Part shown: positions 46,658 through 58,008 of the stretch, piece by piece
How positions within the stretch are numbered: the stretch's first letter is position 1
Layout of the letters: each line of letters starts with the position of its first letter
NCBI GenBank assembly: GCA_032358165.1
Contig: JAALGY010000008.1
Span: 1,984,001-2,048,000 of the forward strand
DNA: 64,000 nucleotides
Direction of reading: 5' to 3'
Source: Diplosphaera chodatii
Taxonomy: Eukaryota > Chlorophyta > Trebouxiophyceae > Prasiolales > Stichococcaceae
Notes under the pieces: model-generated
Database searches by the model: none
What the model saw: the letters and a program-made list of their open reading frames with translations, nothing else
What the model was told of the DNA's origin: nothing
Translations under genes and position numbers: made by a program

Positions 46658-47412
46658 CATGAAGCAGTGTACAATAACCCCGATGCACCTCCAAGGCAGC
46701 ATGCTGGCTGTGATGTACTGGAAACATGTTCAGGGACATAGGTGTAGGTTCGGCGCTGCACGACTGCCATTTCAGCATTCCTGTCGCGTCAACTTTCTGC
46801 TTGCGTTTGGATAGACATGTGTCATTGTGTCTGGCGCACATGGAGCTGTGCCGCATACGCACTCTTGACGGTAAATCTCACTGGTGACACTGTTAGTGGT
46901 AGGCTAGCCGCACCCACATAACAGCAATCAGTTGCCCTCCAGCTCATCAACTGACGAAAGCGACAAATTGCCATCCCCGGGGTAGGGTGAGCTTGAACGG
47001 GTGTCAAAACAGCTCGTTACTCCTACAAAGTGCAAATGTGGGACGCCATTGCACTACACTTCATTGCAAAACGGACAGCCCAGCTGATCAACAGCGGGTG
47101 GCAGAGTTGACAACGTCTGTACGTCGCTTGACATACAACAGAGGATCTGATTTTGCCACCATCACATGCAGCGCTTTGGCTGAGAACGACATAACCATCA
47201 TCATCCAGCACAACCAACGTTCGAATGTTGGAGCTTGTTGTCGACAGGAGAACCTTCTGTAAGCATCACAGCGCACGTGTCGGCGCGGCCTTCACAAAAA
47301 TGGTGTCCATGCACCACTCATGATGCGTACACCACGCTGCAATCAACATGAGCGCAATTGACTAGTCTCTGCAGCTGCTTGACCATTCCACAACAGATCA
47401 AGCGAGTCAGCG
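46658..47412. promoter_or_regulatory. Intergenic, same-strand
   Basis: About 755 nt between two plus-strand genes, AT-richer than the coding parts. No coding sequence, TATA box or TGTAA signal identified. Confidence 0.45.
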
Positions 47413-50400
47413 ATGCGCTCTGATGGCCCGCTGCTGACGCCGCGTACACCAAAAGCGCTGCCGCCCGTCAAAACGGGCCCTCAACAGGTATGTCAGCATT
47501 GTGAGTGGAATATGCCAGTAAAGACATCGAGGAGATGCAGCAGGACAGCATCAGCAGCAGCAGCAGCGACTGCCTGGCAGGTGTCTGCATGGCAAAGCCA
47601 CATACCATGTGCAACTGATGGTCTGCAGGCGCGGCGGCGGCAGCGCATCGTGCGCAGCACACTGGTCGTGGCGGCCCTGCTGGCGGTGGGACACTACGTC
47701 AGCCTGCTGGTGCGGGTGCAAAGCTGCCGTGGCAGCAGCGCCGGTGGCAGCAGCATCAGCGATGGCGGGTTGACACTTGCGCCGAGCCGAAGTGCTGCCA
47801 GCACGCTCGTTGGGGGCCTGCGACCAGCTGCCGGCGCAGACGCTTTGCAGTGGGCCCCAGGGGCCGGCAGCAGACTTGACAGCGATGGCGACGGCAGAGG
47901 CAGCGGCGGTGTTGGCAGCACAGACCAGGCTGCTGGCGCAGCATGGGACCCTCACATCGGCGGACGCCGCGGCATTCCGCGCATCCTGCACCAGAGCTGG
48001 AAGGACGAGCACGTGCCAGAACGCTTTCACAAATGGCAGGTGCGGTCCGCCCTGCTGCCATCCGCTGCATCTGGCTCTGCATACCTGCTGGTGCAGCAGT
48101 GCCGCGAGCACGGCGCAGTATACCAATGTATAAAGCGCAATGGTGGAGCAAAAACGTAATGCACGCTGCTGGCGCAGGCCAGCTGGCGGCGGCTGCACCC
48201 CGACTGGGAGTTCCGGCTGTGGACAGATGTCGATAACAGGTGACAAGCGCGGCGTAGATTGTGGTTGCCATTACCATGTGCAGCTTAGGAACAGGTCCTC
48301 ACAGAGTGCACGGTGGAAACGCACTGCCCACCGCCTTGAAGACCCCGCAATTGCAACTGCAACTGCAAGTGCAGGCGGCTGCTGGAGGAGCACTATCCCT
48401 GGTTCCTGCGGACGTATGACGCGCTGCCCAAGGCGATCATGCGTGCAGACGCCATCCGCCCTTTCTACATGCACCGCCACGGTAATCGCTCCGGAACCTG
48501 CCAGCCTGCAACCCTGCAGCCGGTGGGACAGATATGGACATGCTGGCAGGTGTCACACCGCCACCGAACATGCACGCACAATCTGCAGCAACAGCACAAA
48601 CGACTTCATCATGATATGCACTTCTGGGTCGTAGCACCGGGCCTTCTGCCTATGTGTCGTCCCCTGTCGGCTGCAGGGGGGGTGTATGCGGACCTGGATG
48701 TGGAGGCGCTGAAGCCGATGGACGAGCTGCTGCAGGGGGGCCGCCCGGTGCTGGCCTTCCTGTCGCAGACCTGGTGGCTGCGGCACAACATCCCCAACGC
48801 CTGGATGGCCTCGCCCCCCGGCCACGAGTTCTGGCGGGTGCGGCCGCCTTGCCACAGCCCACTAGGCTGCCCTGAACCCTAAACCCACTGCAACAGTTGT
48901 TGATTGTGAACACCAAGAGGTGCATTGTTGCCCATGCACAAACCTGCTCATGTGCGCCTGTGTTGCACCCGACATGTCCGAGAGGCGGATGCCTGGCCTG
49001 GTTCACGTGCGTGGGTTACGCCGTCGGATCAATGTAACAGCCAGTCCTGTCGGCTTGCTGCAGTTTTGCTGGGCGCACACGATGCTGGAGTTCCGGCCCG
49101 ACATCACGGAGGGCGACTACTTCAACGAGGGCATCGAGCGCGTCACGGGTGACCCCTGCTGGCACACAACTTCACGGCCTCACAACCCTGACGCCAGAAA
49201 CCGATAGCGGCCCCATGGCTACACTGTGCCTGGGCGCTCGTGGGCACCTTTGGAGGCAAATCGAAATGCATGTGTGCTCAAGCTTCGGGCGTCAAGCTGG
49301 GTCTGCTCCTGAGCAGGTCCCAGGGCGCTCATGGACAGCCTGGACGCGTACGCGGCGGCGACGGGCCGCAACGTGACGGTGCTGCCGCCCGGCCAGGTGT
49401 TCGCCTACGACTGGCACCGGGTGCGCCGGCTGAGCATCCGTCATCGCTGGCTCCAATGCAGGAATGGAACACTTATCGTCATGGTGCTGACCACCACCCA
49501 CCCATGCGATATACAGCAGACCGTGTGTTGGGTGTGCAGGTGACCTGGTGCCGCACGGACGACTGCATCCGGCGAGTGCAGGAGTGCGGCGCGAACGAGC
49601 CGACCTTCGACCCCGAGGCCTGCAAGGTGGGTCGGCTGCGGTTGGCTGGACAGGCGCCACGCACTGCCTGCCTCTTTGGGTTCCTGCTGGACACCACAAG
49701 AGCGCCGCTGGACACTGCGCCCGTGCCGCTTGTCAGCCGGCGGAGTTGCACAGCGGCGTGCTGCTGGACCCAAGTGCTGCCGGGCAGCTGAGCTGACAGC
49801 CACCACGCATGCAGCGAGGACTGACCAGCTACGTGTGCATGGTGATGGCATAGGCGCACTACCCGGACGCCTACGCCATCACCTACTGGTCGCACACCTG
49901 GGGCGACAAGAAGGAAGGGGGCGACGAGAAGCAGAAGGGCAGCGGAAAGGAGAAGGCAGCCGGCAAGGGTAGCAATGCCAAGGCAACAGCAGGGGGGGCA
50001 GCAGGAGATGCCAATGCAGCTTCTGGCAAGGCAGCGGCAGGGGATGTGGCGGCAATCAGCGGCGCAGGCACAGCAGGCGGCCAGTCAGCGGACGGTGCAT
50101 CAGCGGCGGGCGGCAAAGCAGCGGCGGACTCTTTAGCAGGGGCCAAGGGGGCTGCTGCGGCGCAGGGTGCAGGCGCCGCGGCTGCAGGGAAGCAGTCGGC
50201 AGGCGCAGAGTCCGACGCTGCTCAAGCAGGGGCTGCCAAGGGCGCTGGCACAGCTGCAGCAGCCCAGCAGGCTGCTGCAGGCGCGGCTGCGGCGGATGCT
50301 GTGGGGCAGGAGGCAGCGGCCGCAGCTGACAAAGGTGCGGCTGGCGGTAGGAAGCAGCAGCCGGGCGCTGAGCTGGCGGCGGCGGTGCATGATGCATTAG

Positions 50401-50456
50401 CCGCGGAGGGGGATGCGGCGGGGCAGGAGGTGGAGGCGCGGCGGCGCTTGGTGTGA
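47413..50456 (+). CDS. GT32 family type II membrane glycosyltransferase
   Basis: Glycosyltransferase of the DXD sugar-binding (Gly_transf_sug, GT32/OCH1-like) type, expected in the Golgi. Exons include 47413-47487, 47629-48039, 48178-48239, 48375-48481, 48677-48837, 49064-49148, further exons near 49190-49430 and 49543-49628, and 49854-50456. Seen: short basic cytosolic tail and signal-anchor helix at residues 36-53 (TLVVAALLAVGHYVSLLV); IPRILHQSWKDEHVPERF, the family entry motif; LHPDWEFRLWTD; IMRADAIRPFYMHRHGGVYADLDVE with the catalytic D224-x-D226; and a domain end AYAITYWSHTWGDK. After the domain comes a low-complexity Ala/Gly/Lys/Gln/Ser tail of about 170 residues ending EVEARRRLV. Exon borders near 49200-49320 are unresolved. 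Acceptor and sugar unknown. Confidence 0.82.
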
Positions 50457-50706
50457 CCGATGAGGAGTGTGCCGTGCCGCACGACATCTGCTTGGCGGCA
50501 GCCACGTTCAGGATAGAGTACATGGCTCGTTGATTGATGGCGGTTGATCGAAACGGGTACAGCTAGAACCATAGCGGACCGCAACCCAGCAGTGCAATTT
50601 CAAGGCACTTGGCAAAGGTGTGCTGCTCTCTTCGAGACAGTCACATATGGCCTGCTCAAGCACAAGCAGGGATGTTCGATGCTGCTGCTGAGACGACCAA
50701 GGCAAG

Positions 50707-50720
50707 ACACACACACACAC
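50707..50720. repeat. (AC)7 microsatellite
   Basis: Seven AC units in the short (about 270 nt) gap between the convergent GT32 and BCL7-like genes. Confidence 0.8.
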
Positions 50721-50728
50721 AAATCGAT

Positions 50729-52689
50729 CTATTCTGCCGGACGCTCACTGACAGCGGCTTTCATAGCGCTTTGAGCTGCGTTCGGCTTCTCATCACCGCC
50801 GCCAATGTCAGCAGCACGTGTTGGTGCTATGCCTGCTGTTGTCTCAGCACGTGGCACCACCCGCTCCCGCTCTGGCGGCTCCACATCCGCGGCTGCCGTG
50901 GCTGAAGCGGCGCCACCTCCCCCTGCGGCGTCTCCTGCCATGGCGTCCAGCGCAGCCGGCGCGGCGCCGCCCGACGCGATGCCCGGCAGCGGCGGCGCCG
51001 CCACCGGGAGGCCCGCCGGGGCCGTGGGTGCTGCAGGGGGCCCCGGCGCCGCAACCGCTGGCGCCTCGGCTGCCAGCTCGGGGACGGCCGTGGGGCTGTG
51101 CTGCGGCGGCACAGCTGCTGCTGGCCCGGGTGCTGTTGCGGGTTCCGAGGCCACCGCAGTTGCTGCGGGCTGAGAAGCACCTGCCGGCGGCGCCATGGCA
51201 GGCGCTGCTGCTGCCGCCGCTGGCACTGCCGCTGCGGGTGCTGTCGCCTGCACACCTGCTGCAGGGATTGGGGCTGCGGCAGCAGCTGCGGGCGGCTCCG
51301 CGGCAGCCGCAGCCGGCCCTGCCGCGGCTGATGCCGGGGTGCCGGCTGCCCCAGAGGGGCTGCCTGCTGTGCTGCCAGGCGCGCCGGATGGCGTACCTGA
51401 GGTGAAAGACTCAAGAATCCGCCAACAACACAACACATGTGAAGCCTGAGCCATAGCATGCACGAGGAACGCTGCATGACTGCTCGTGTGCGCCACACTC
51501 TGGTAGCCAAGCCCAAGTGCAGAGCTCTTAGGAGCTGCAGAATTCTGATGTCCTTCACGACAGCGCTGCTATGAACCAGATGCCATTGGTGTGGGCGCTG
51601 TTGCAGCGTTCGGCAAGCTTCTACGCTAGACCAGTCTGACAAATTGCTTTGCGGCTGTCCCTCTTCGTGAGGCAGGGTGTCTATGTGCACCTGGTAGGGA
51701 AGCGCCGCCGCGGCTGCCCAGCCTGATGCGGATGCGCTTCGGTGGCAGCTCCTGCGTGCCATCATCCTGCCCCGTAGTGGCGGGGGCAACGCCCCCGGCT
51801 GCTTTGCCACCGGCAACCGGCGCCCCGTTCTCCGCCGGCACCCCCTCAGCATGCGGCTCCTGCGGAATTGCATTGTATAGTGCCCCAGCTCACAGTGATG
51901 AGTAGAATGAGCCAAGACCAGCATATGAGAGGAAGGCCCAATGTATCCTCCTCCACCAGTCAGCGGTGCAAGATCAGACCGGCTGCCTCGTACCCCTTAC
52001 ACCCACTGGATGTGCGCATCATGTCAGCGTGATCATCCTCGGTGTCCACAATTCTCCGAATCAATCAATCAATGCCATAAGTCTAGATGCAAGCCAGGGG
52101 CAGGCTGACCTCGTCTCCCACGCGGCGGATCACGATCCGCTGGACCGGCACCGGCACCAGATCAGGCCGCCTCGGCCCGGCCAGCGCCTCGCTGCGCTCC
52201 TCTGTATGATTCAACAAATGTTGGTGTGCGACATGGGCAGCGGGAATGTGCATCGCAGCTGCGTATAGCCGGCTCGTCTGTGACATGCACGCATTGCATG
52301 ATCTCCATGTTGGGCTCATTGTGATGACATGCGTGACGAACGGCAGACCTGTTGGCACCCAGCGCAGCGCCCTCAGGCCCTGCTGGGTGGAAGCGCTGCC
52401 GCCATTTGGGGTGACAGACACCCACCTGCACGCAGGACGACTACACGTGCGGTCACAGGGATTACAACGTCAGCAGCCGCTGCACGCAGATGCAGATGCA
52501 GATGCAGGGCACGCATCTGCGTGCCCTGCATACTCGGTGGCTGCTGTGTGCCTGCCGCGCATATTGATGCACCGCCGCAGCGCAGGTGGCCAACGCGCGG
52601 GCATGTGCTCACCGCTTTTCCCACTTGCGCACGCGCCCCTGGAAGACTACCTGCCCCCGGTCGCGGGCCTGACTGGCACGCGTCGACAT
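50729..52689 (-). CDS. BCL7-like chromatin-remodelling protein
   Basis: The N-terminus matches the BCL7 domain found in animal BCL7A/B/C and plant homologues, accessory subunits of SWI/SNF remodellers. Exons 52689-52613, 52425-52349, 52201-52110, 51859-51691, 51396-50729 join in phase to 360 aa. Seen: GRVRKWEKRWVSV (residues 18-30), then GLRALRWVPTG, the defining BCL7 layout of Arg/Lys-Trp-Glu-Lys-Lys/Arg-Trp-Val followed by a WVP block; a conserved-looking basic strand VPVPVQRIVIRRVGDE; and ELPPKRIRIRLGSRGG, a likely nuclear signal. The last exon encodes about 220 residues of Ala/Pro-rich low complexity, absent from animal proteins. Intron 1 contains a perfect hairpin. The call rests on the N-terminal block only. 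Confidence 0.68.
52502..52531. repeat. Perfect 13-bp inverted repeat, 4-nt loop
   Basis: ATGCAGGGCACGC at 52502-52514 and its exact complement GCGTGCCCTGCAT at 52519-52531 flank the loop ATCT. It is preceded by GCAGAT repeats and lies in the first intron of the BCL7-like gene. Confidence 0.9.
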
Positions 52690-53642
52690 GACCGCCTTTG
52701 GCGGGGAGCTGGCCGCTGTTGCTGCTCAGGTGCATGCAGTGCTCGGCGTCAGCGGCAAAGTTGAAGGTGCATTGCGGCATGCCAGACGCCGAGCGCTCAA
52801 ACGCACTTCCTTGCGTTGTCAGAACGTCTGCTTACTGCTATCAGCTTGGCGTGGCTCACTGCTTGCAGTTGGACTGTCTATACATGAACAGATAACAATG
52901 GTTACTTGGTGCCTCTGCCAGCTGACATGAGCACACTGTTCGTAGTGCAGTCCTGAGAAGTACCAACGCTCGCACGAGGTATCAACATTCACAAGCCTGC
53001 GAAGCAATGCTGTTCTGCAGATCTCCGCCGTTGAGATCTCGGCGGAAAGATCAGACAAAGTGTGTGCCGGGTTCCTCCTGCCGGGCTGAGCCCGCCGCCT
53101 GCTTGATGCACGGCGGCTGCACTCATTTGAGCCTTGATGGTTTTTGAGTTGTTTCCCCGTGTGCCTTTGGGTGCATCCAGGGTGCGGCCTCTGTGCTAAA
53201 CCCTGGTGCTCCACAGTTCTTGGACACCAGCATTGATTGTTGTGTGACCAGTGGAGTGTATGGGATGTAATCGCCTTCATTCCAAGATCAGACAAAGTCT
53301 ACAAGTAGCATCTTTACATGGACAGCGCTGGACGTGCAGCTCATTCCTCATGACTTGCGACATTGAGCCACTTCTTGCTTACTTCGTGGAGGAACTTGAG
53401 TGTGTACGTGAAACGAACGATGCCGCCGCCGCTGTGCACCTGCCCAACAGCCCCAGACACCCGCTGGCGGCGGCGGCATGTTTTTGCCATGGACATGACA
53501 TCATCAGCTGCACAGCTATCGCCCGCAGCTGTGGCAACACAACTGCACGTGCCTGCGCCTGCGACGTCGCAACGTCTACTACCCACAGCCAATGTGACTG
53601 TTCACCCCAACATCCTAACTGTATCCTCATCCAGACGCCTCC
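52690..53642. other. Intergenic, same-strand, with short repeats
   Basis: About 950 nt between the BCL7-like start and the formate dehydrogenase stop (both minus). Holds a 14-bp direct repeat AGATCAGACAAAGT at 53048-53061 and 53285-53298, an imperfect inverted repeat around 53021-53052 (CCGCCG...CGGCGG), and a minus-strand TGTAA at 53314-53318. No gene seen. Confidence 0.55.
53314..53318 (-). terminator. TGTAA poly(A) signal of formate dehydrogenase
   Basis: TGTAA on the minus strand, about 325 nt past the stop codon. Candidate only. Confidence 0.35.
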
Positions 53643-56600
53643 TCACGACAGCGTCTGGCCCGCGGTCTTGTCCTGCGCCTGCTTCTCCGCCTGCTTCTCC
53701 CACCCTGGTGCGTGCTTCAGCTTGCGCTCCTCCTCCTTCGCCGCCTTGTCATACTGCGGAACAGCCAAACAGAAGGTGAGTGATAGAAGCTTGGAATAGC
53801 AATGGGCTACAGGCACACGACATGTCAGCTTGCCAAAGTGCCAGTGATGCTGTTGTGCTGTGTTCTGGCTCGCAGTGATGGCAGCAACAGGATGGTACAC
53901 CAAAGCTGGCCTCAGCAGAACGACTGTGTTGCTACTGAGCAAAGTGTGCGCACCTGCGGCGCCAGCTTGCCGTCCTTGCAGATGATGTCAGCGGGCTTCA
54001 GGTCCTCGCCGTCAAAGGTGCGCTGCAGGATGTCCTTGGTGCCGGCGGCATACCGCTCCTGCGGACACCCGTACCACCAGCAGCCGTCAGACAGCCAGTG
54101 CAAGGTACGAACGGCGGGATGCACGTGCTCATCCACACGGTTTGCACAAAGGTGTGCATACAAAGCAGATCATTGTAACCAGCCTGACCCAGCACGACAG
54201 CTGGCTGCACCTGGGCATCGAGTGTGGTGCCAGAGTAGTGTGGCGTCCTGCAGGAGCACATTGCAGCATGACCCAGCCGTCACTGGTGACACTGCTGGCA
54301 GGACCGCTCATCGAGTTCTGCGAGTGCTGTTCAGGCGTGGTCTCATAGCTGTATGCTCGCTGCACGTCAAGGTGAGCAGTCGCACATGGCCTGGTTGGGC
54401 ATCGTCCGCCAGGGGTGGTCGGGCGGTGCCGGCTGTGGGTACCACACGTCACCTGCAGCACACGCCAGCTTTGCCTTAGAAGGCACAGCTCTGTTGGTTG
54501 TCAGCCCGACATAGGCAGTTCTCTACACATGGCTGCAAAACCTTGCAAATTTACAGAGATTATGCAATCAAGCTGCATGCTATGCGCTGTCGAATGCAGG
54601 TTGCGTACCCGCATAGCCGGCAAGGTGTCCGCTCTCCAGTGCCTGCATGTCAACATGTACCGTGCTGACCCATCGTGCCATCTGTCGAAAACTGCTCACT
54701 TGCATGCGCTAGACCACTGTCGCACAAACATGCGCACCTCTTTCACAGCGTCTGTGTCGCAGATGGCGCCGCGCGCCGTGTTTACCTACACAGAGACCAC
54801 CACGTGAGCTGCGGGTACAGTGACCAGTGCCCTCGCAGGCAGCGCTACTACCAGCCACCCGCGGCTGCATGCATTGGTTGTGTGGCCCCCGTCCGGATGG
54901 TTTCCTCACCAGGTAGGACCCCTTCTTCATCTTGCCGATGAGCTCCTTGTTGAACATGCCGCGCGTGCCCTCGTGCAGCGGGCAGTTGATGGTCACCACG
55001 TCGCACGTGCTGCAGCCACGCCACATACATCGGATCAGCAGCAGCTGACCGTGTGCTGTCATGTGCAACATACGCACCACTGTGCATGCATGCGCTGCCC
55101 GCTGTATGTCAGCTTCGGCCCAACAACTGGCTTGTAAGTTGTCGACGACAGCGAGTGGCTTTAAAGCTGGTTGCCTGATGAGCTCGTCGAGGTCCGCGCG
55201 GCGGCAGTGCAGCTTCTCCTCGGTCTCCTTGTCCAGCTGGCCGTAGTCGTAGTACAGCAGCTCGTCGCAGTTGAAACCCTGCGCACAGCACAGCTTGCAT
55301 TCTGATCCTAGGCGAGTCATGTATATGAGCCAGGGTCAAGCGTCCAGCGTGGTGGCTCTGCTGCTTCAGCACCAGCGCGGCTGACATGCGCAGCTGCTTC
55401 AGCTTGTGGTGACAAGGCCAGAGCAGTCACAGGGCTGTGCAGACAGTTGCTCCTACCCCAAGGCGCTGGAGCACCAGCTGGCCAACTGCATAGCAGAGCA
55501 TAACCTGTTGTTCCCAGAAGAGCAGACAAGCGTGCAGTGGGTGAAAGCAGGCCTCACACCATGGGCACATGCAATTAAGCATGGCAGGCGCTGCAGGGAA
55601 TGCGTACGCACTTCTTCCAGCGCCGACAGTTCCCACTTTCTTGCCCTCGAGATCATATGCTCTGCAAAGCACACATGCAGACTGTACAGCAGAAGCTAGT
55701 TGCCGAGGTCAGAGCAGGGAGTGGAACGCAGACCAGCGGTCACTCACTGGTCATGCAACCAGGCAGCACAGCCACATAGCATGCAGGGCCTGTTGCCACC
55801 TGGTCGGGAGAAACATGAAGGGACACTCACTTAGCAGCGATCTCAGCAATGTTCCACTTGCCGTCCTTCACTTGCTGGTGCGCTGGCATGTAGTTGCGGA
55901 CCAGAGACTGTGTAGGGACAGCAACAGCTGGGTCGGGAACCAAGCCGTTCCTACACGATCATGTTGTGGTAGCCCATGGCGACGTAAATAAGCACAGGAA
56001 CGCTAGTGTGTACTATGCGAAGGATTCACAGGGGTTCAGATGGGGAGGGTTCCTACCAGGATCATCATCACGACGTGCTCGGCAACGCTGACCGTGTTGC
56101 TGCCTGTGCATCATGGCAGGCATGGACTCAGCCTTAGTAGCATGCCACCGGCTCTCGAGCGAGAGCATGAGGTGCGGTGCAGATCTGGAACATTTGCAAA
56201 TTATCACGAAATACCCAGCAGTGTATTGACCTGTGACCTCGGCCACGGTGAGTCCCCCCTTAGACGCGGCCAGCAGGTCCACGTGGTCGCTGCCGATGCC
56301 CGCCGTCAGCGCCAACTTCAGCTTGGGCGCCTTCTTGATGCGCTCCTCCGTCACGTACGCTGGCCAGAAGGGCTGCAGGTGTTCAAGATGTTGTTACCAA
56401 GCCGTTCACTTGTAAGTGCCGATGAGGGGGCGGCAGCTGACATTTGGAGGCACCCCGAGCAACCAGCTGACTATACCAGCCAGGTCGGAGGCTGCGTGGG
56501 AATGTTCACAAATGCCCAACAGTGCCGTGGCAGCAGCTTCGCCCATGCTGTGACGCGAGTGCACCGTGGTGATCAGGATGTCGGTGTCAGGCAGGTTCTT

Positions 56601-57173
56601 GTCCAGCTCGCTGTCGTCGCCCTCCTTGTCGGAGGTGACGACCAGCGTGTGGCCGCGCTCCTTCAGCCAGTTGCGCAACCCCAGCGCATTCTCGGTGGTG
56701 CCCAGCAGCCTGCATAGCACCACAGGTGGCGTGTTCGCATCTAGTTCACGTCCAATCTGTGCGCCAGGCCACGTCCCACCTTGCACTTGCATTGGCCCGT
56801 TGTGCCAGGTTGGTCTTCACGCATTGCAGCTCAAGTCGCAGCCCTGCAGTAGGGTACCTCGGCTGGCTGCGTGCGGGCTCGCCGCCATCATACAGCACCG
56901 CAGTCACCTTCAGGCCCTCCTTGCCGGCCAGCGCGGGCGTCGTCACCTGCCACGCGCATGAAGATTCTGTGAAGCAGCTGATCGCAGTGAGTGCAAGTAG
57001 GAAACGCACCACCAGATCCGCGCAGCATGCGGTGCATTGGGCACAATACATAAGTGCATCCGCTTCGACCTGCGGTACCGTACCTGACGAGCCTGACCAA
57101 AAGCTGGTGTCGCTACGTCCGCGAGCTGCCTCGCGCGGCGGGCGCCTGTGGAGGCCAGAAGCCGCAGCGCCAT
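53643..57173 (-). CDS. FDH: NAD-dependent formate dehydrogenase, mitochondrial
   Basis: Oxidises formate to CO2 with NAD+; D-2-hydroxyacid dehydrogenase fold, mitochondrial in plants. First exons: 57173-57084, 56946-56858, 56709-56565, 56372-56231, 56103-56057; the rest run to 53643. Seen: Arg-rich, acid-poor presequence ([17 protein letters not shown]); [57 protein letters not shown]; the nucleotide-binding [63 protein letters not shown]; and the catalytic-His segment [12 protein letters not shown]. Lys/Glu-rich residues are appended after the normal end LAPQ ([12 protein letters not shown] to the stop, about 36 aa). It shares an 835-nt divergent promoter region with GPAT. Borders of the exon after GAGR were not resolved. 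Confidence 0.92.
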
Positions 57174-58008
57174 GGTGCACTGATCGCCTGCATTGACCAA
57201 GCCAGATTCAGTTGCTGCTGCAACTAGGCAGGATGCTTTCAAAGCCTATTCAAGCCTGGTTGCTGCTCTTTGTACTTGGGCAATCCATCCGCGGCCGCCA
57301 CAAATGCAACGATATGAGTTTTGTACATGCATTAGGCGAGATGTCGCTTGGGCTGATCAACCAGGGCGAACTGTCTGCCGTTGCAGTAAAATGCATGAAA
57401 CCGTCGTGAAGATTGCACTGGAAGCCGCTGATAGCATTTCTATGCGCTTACAACTGGCGTCATCCAGTGCAATGCACTCGCCTGCACTTCCGAGATAAGC
57501 GAAATTAGAGGGTGACCGTCAGCGGGCCTGAAGCAAATTAGGATGGTGCTCTGAATTCTATTGGGTCGAAAAGCAGACACGATTGGCAGGATTGCGCACA
57601 GTAGCCCGTCCGCGAATGCACTCCTGAATCCATTTGAAGCGGTGCAGAAGCTCGATCAGTAACAATGAGTCATGACTGTACCAGCTGAGGACTACAAACT
57701 CGCTTGTCAGACATGCAGTCCCCCCTCTGCGCCCATGCGGCCCATCGGCCACTAGCCTGCTGTGTCAGCCTCTCTGGCAGCATCTGCAGGGGTTCCCCCT
57801 CAGCCATAAGTTTTACACGAGCACAGTGGCATAGATCAGTCCCTATAGTCAATCCGACAGGGCGGCAGTAGCGTGGCGGGCAGTCGCATAGTGCTGCAAG
57901 TTGGATCATTAGGCACCATGTGGGCAGCCTGATCTGGGCGGGGTGAGCAAGACACCTGCGTGTCCGTGCTCTCAGCACCTTGGACCCGCAAATCGCGCGT
58001 GGAGTAGG
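57174..58008. promoter_or_regulatory. Divergent promoter region, formate dehydrogenase / GPAT
   Basis: About 835 nt between outward-facing starts. No TATA box or coding frame recognised. Confidence 0.45.

Noticed and set aside
50056..50523. Minus-strand 155-codon frame opposite the GT32 tail
   Set aside because: Pro/Leu/Gln-rich shadow of the Ala/Gly repeat in the real gene.
50805..51405. Plus-strand Ala/Pro/Arg-rich frames
   Set aside because: Shadows of the Ala/Pro-rich last exon of the BCL7-like gene on the other strand.
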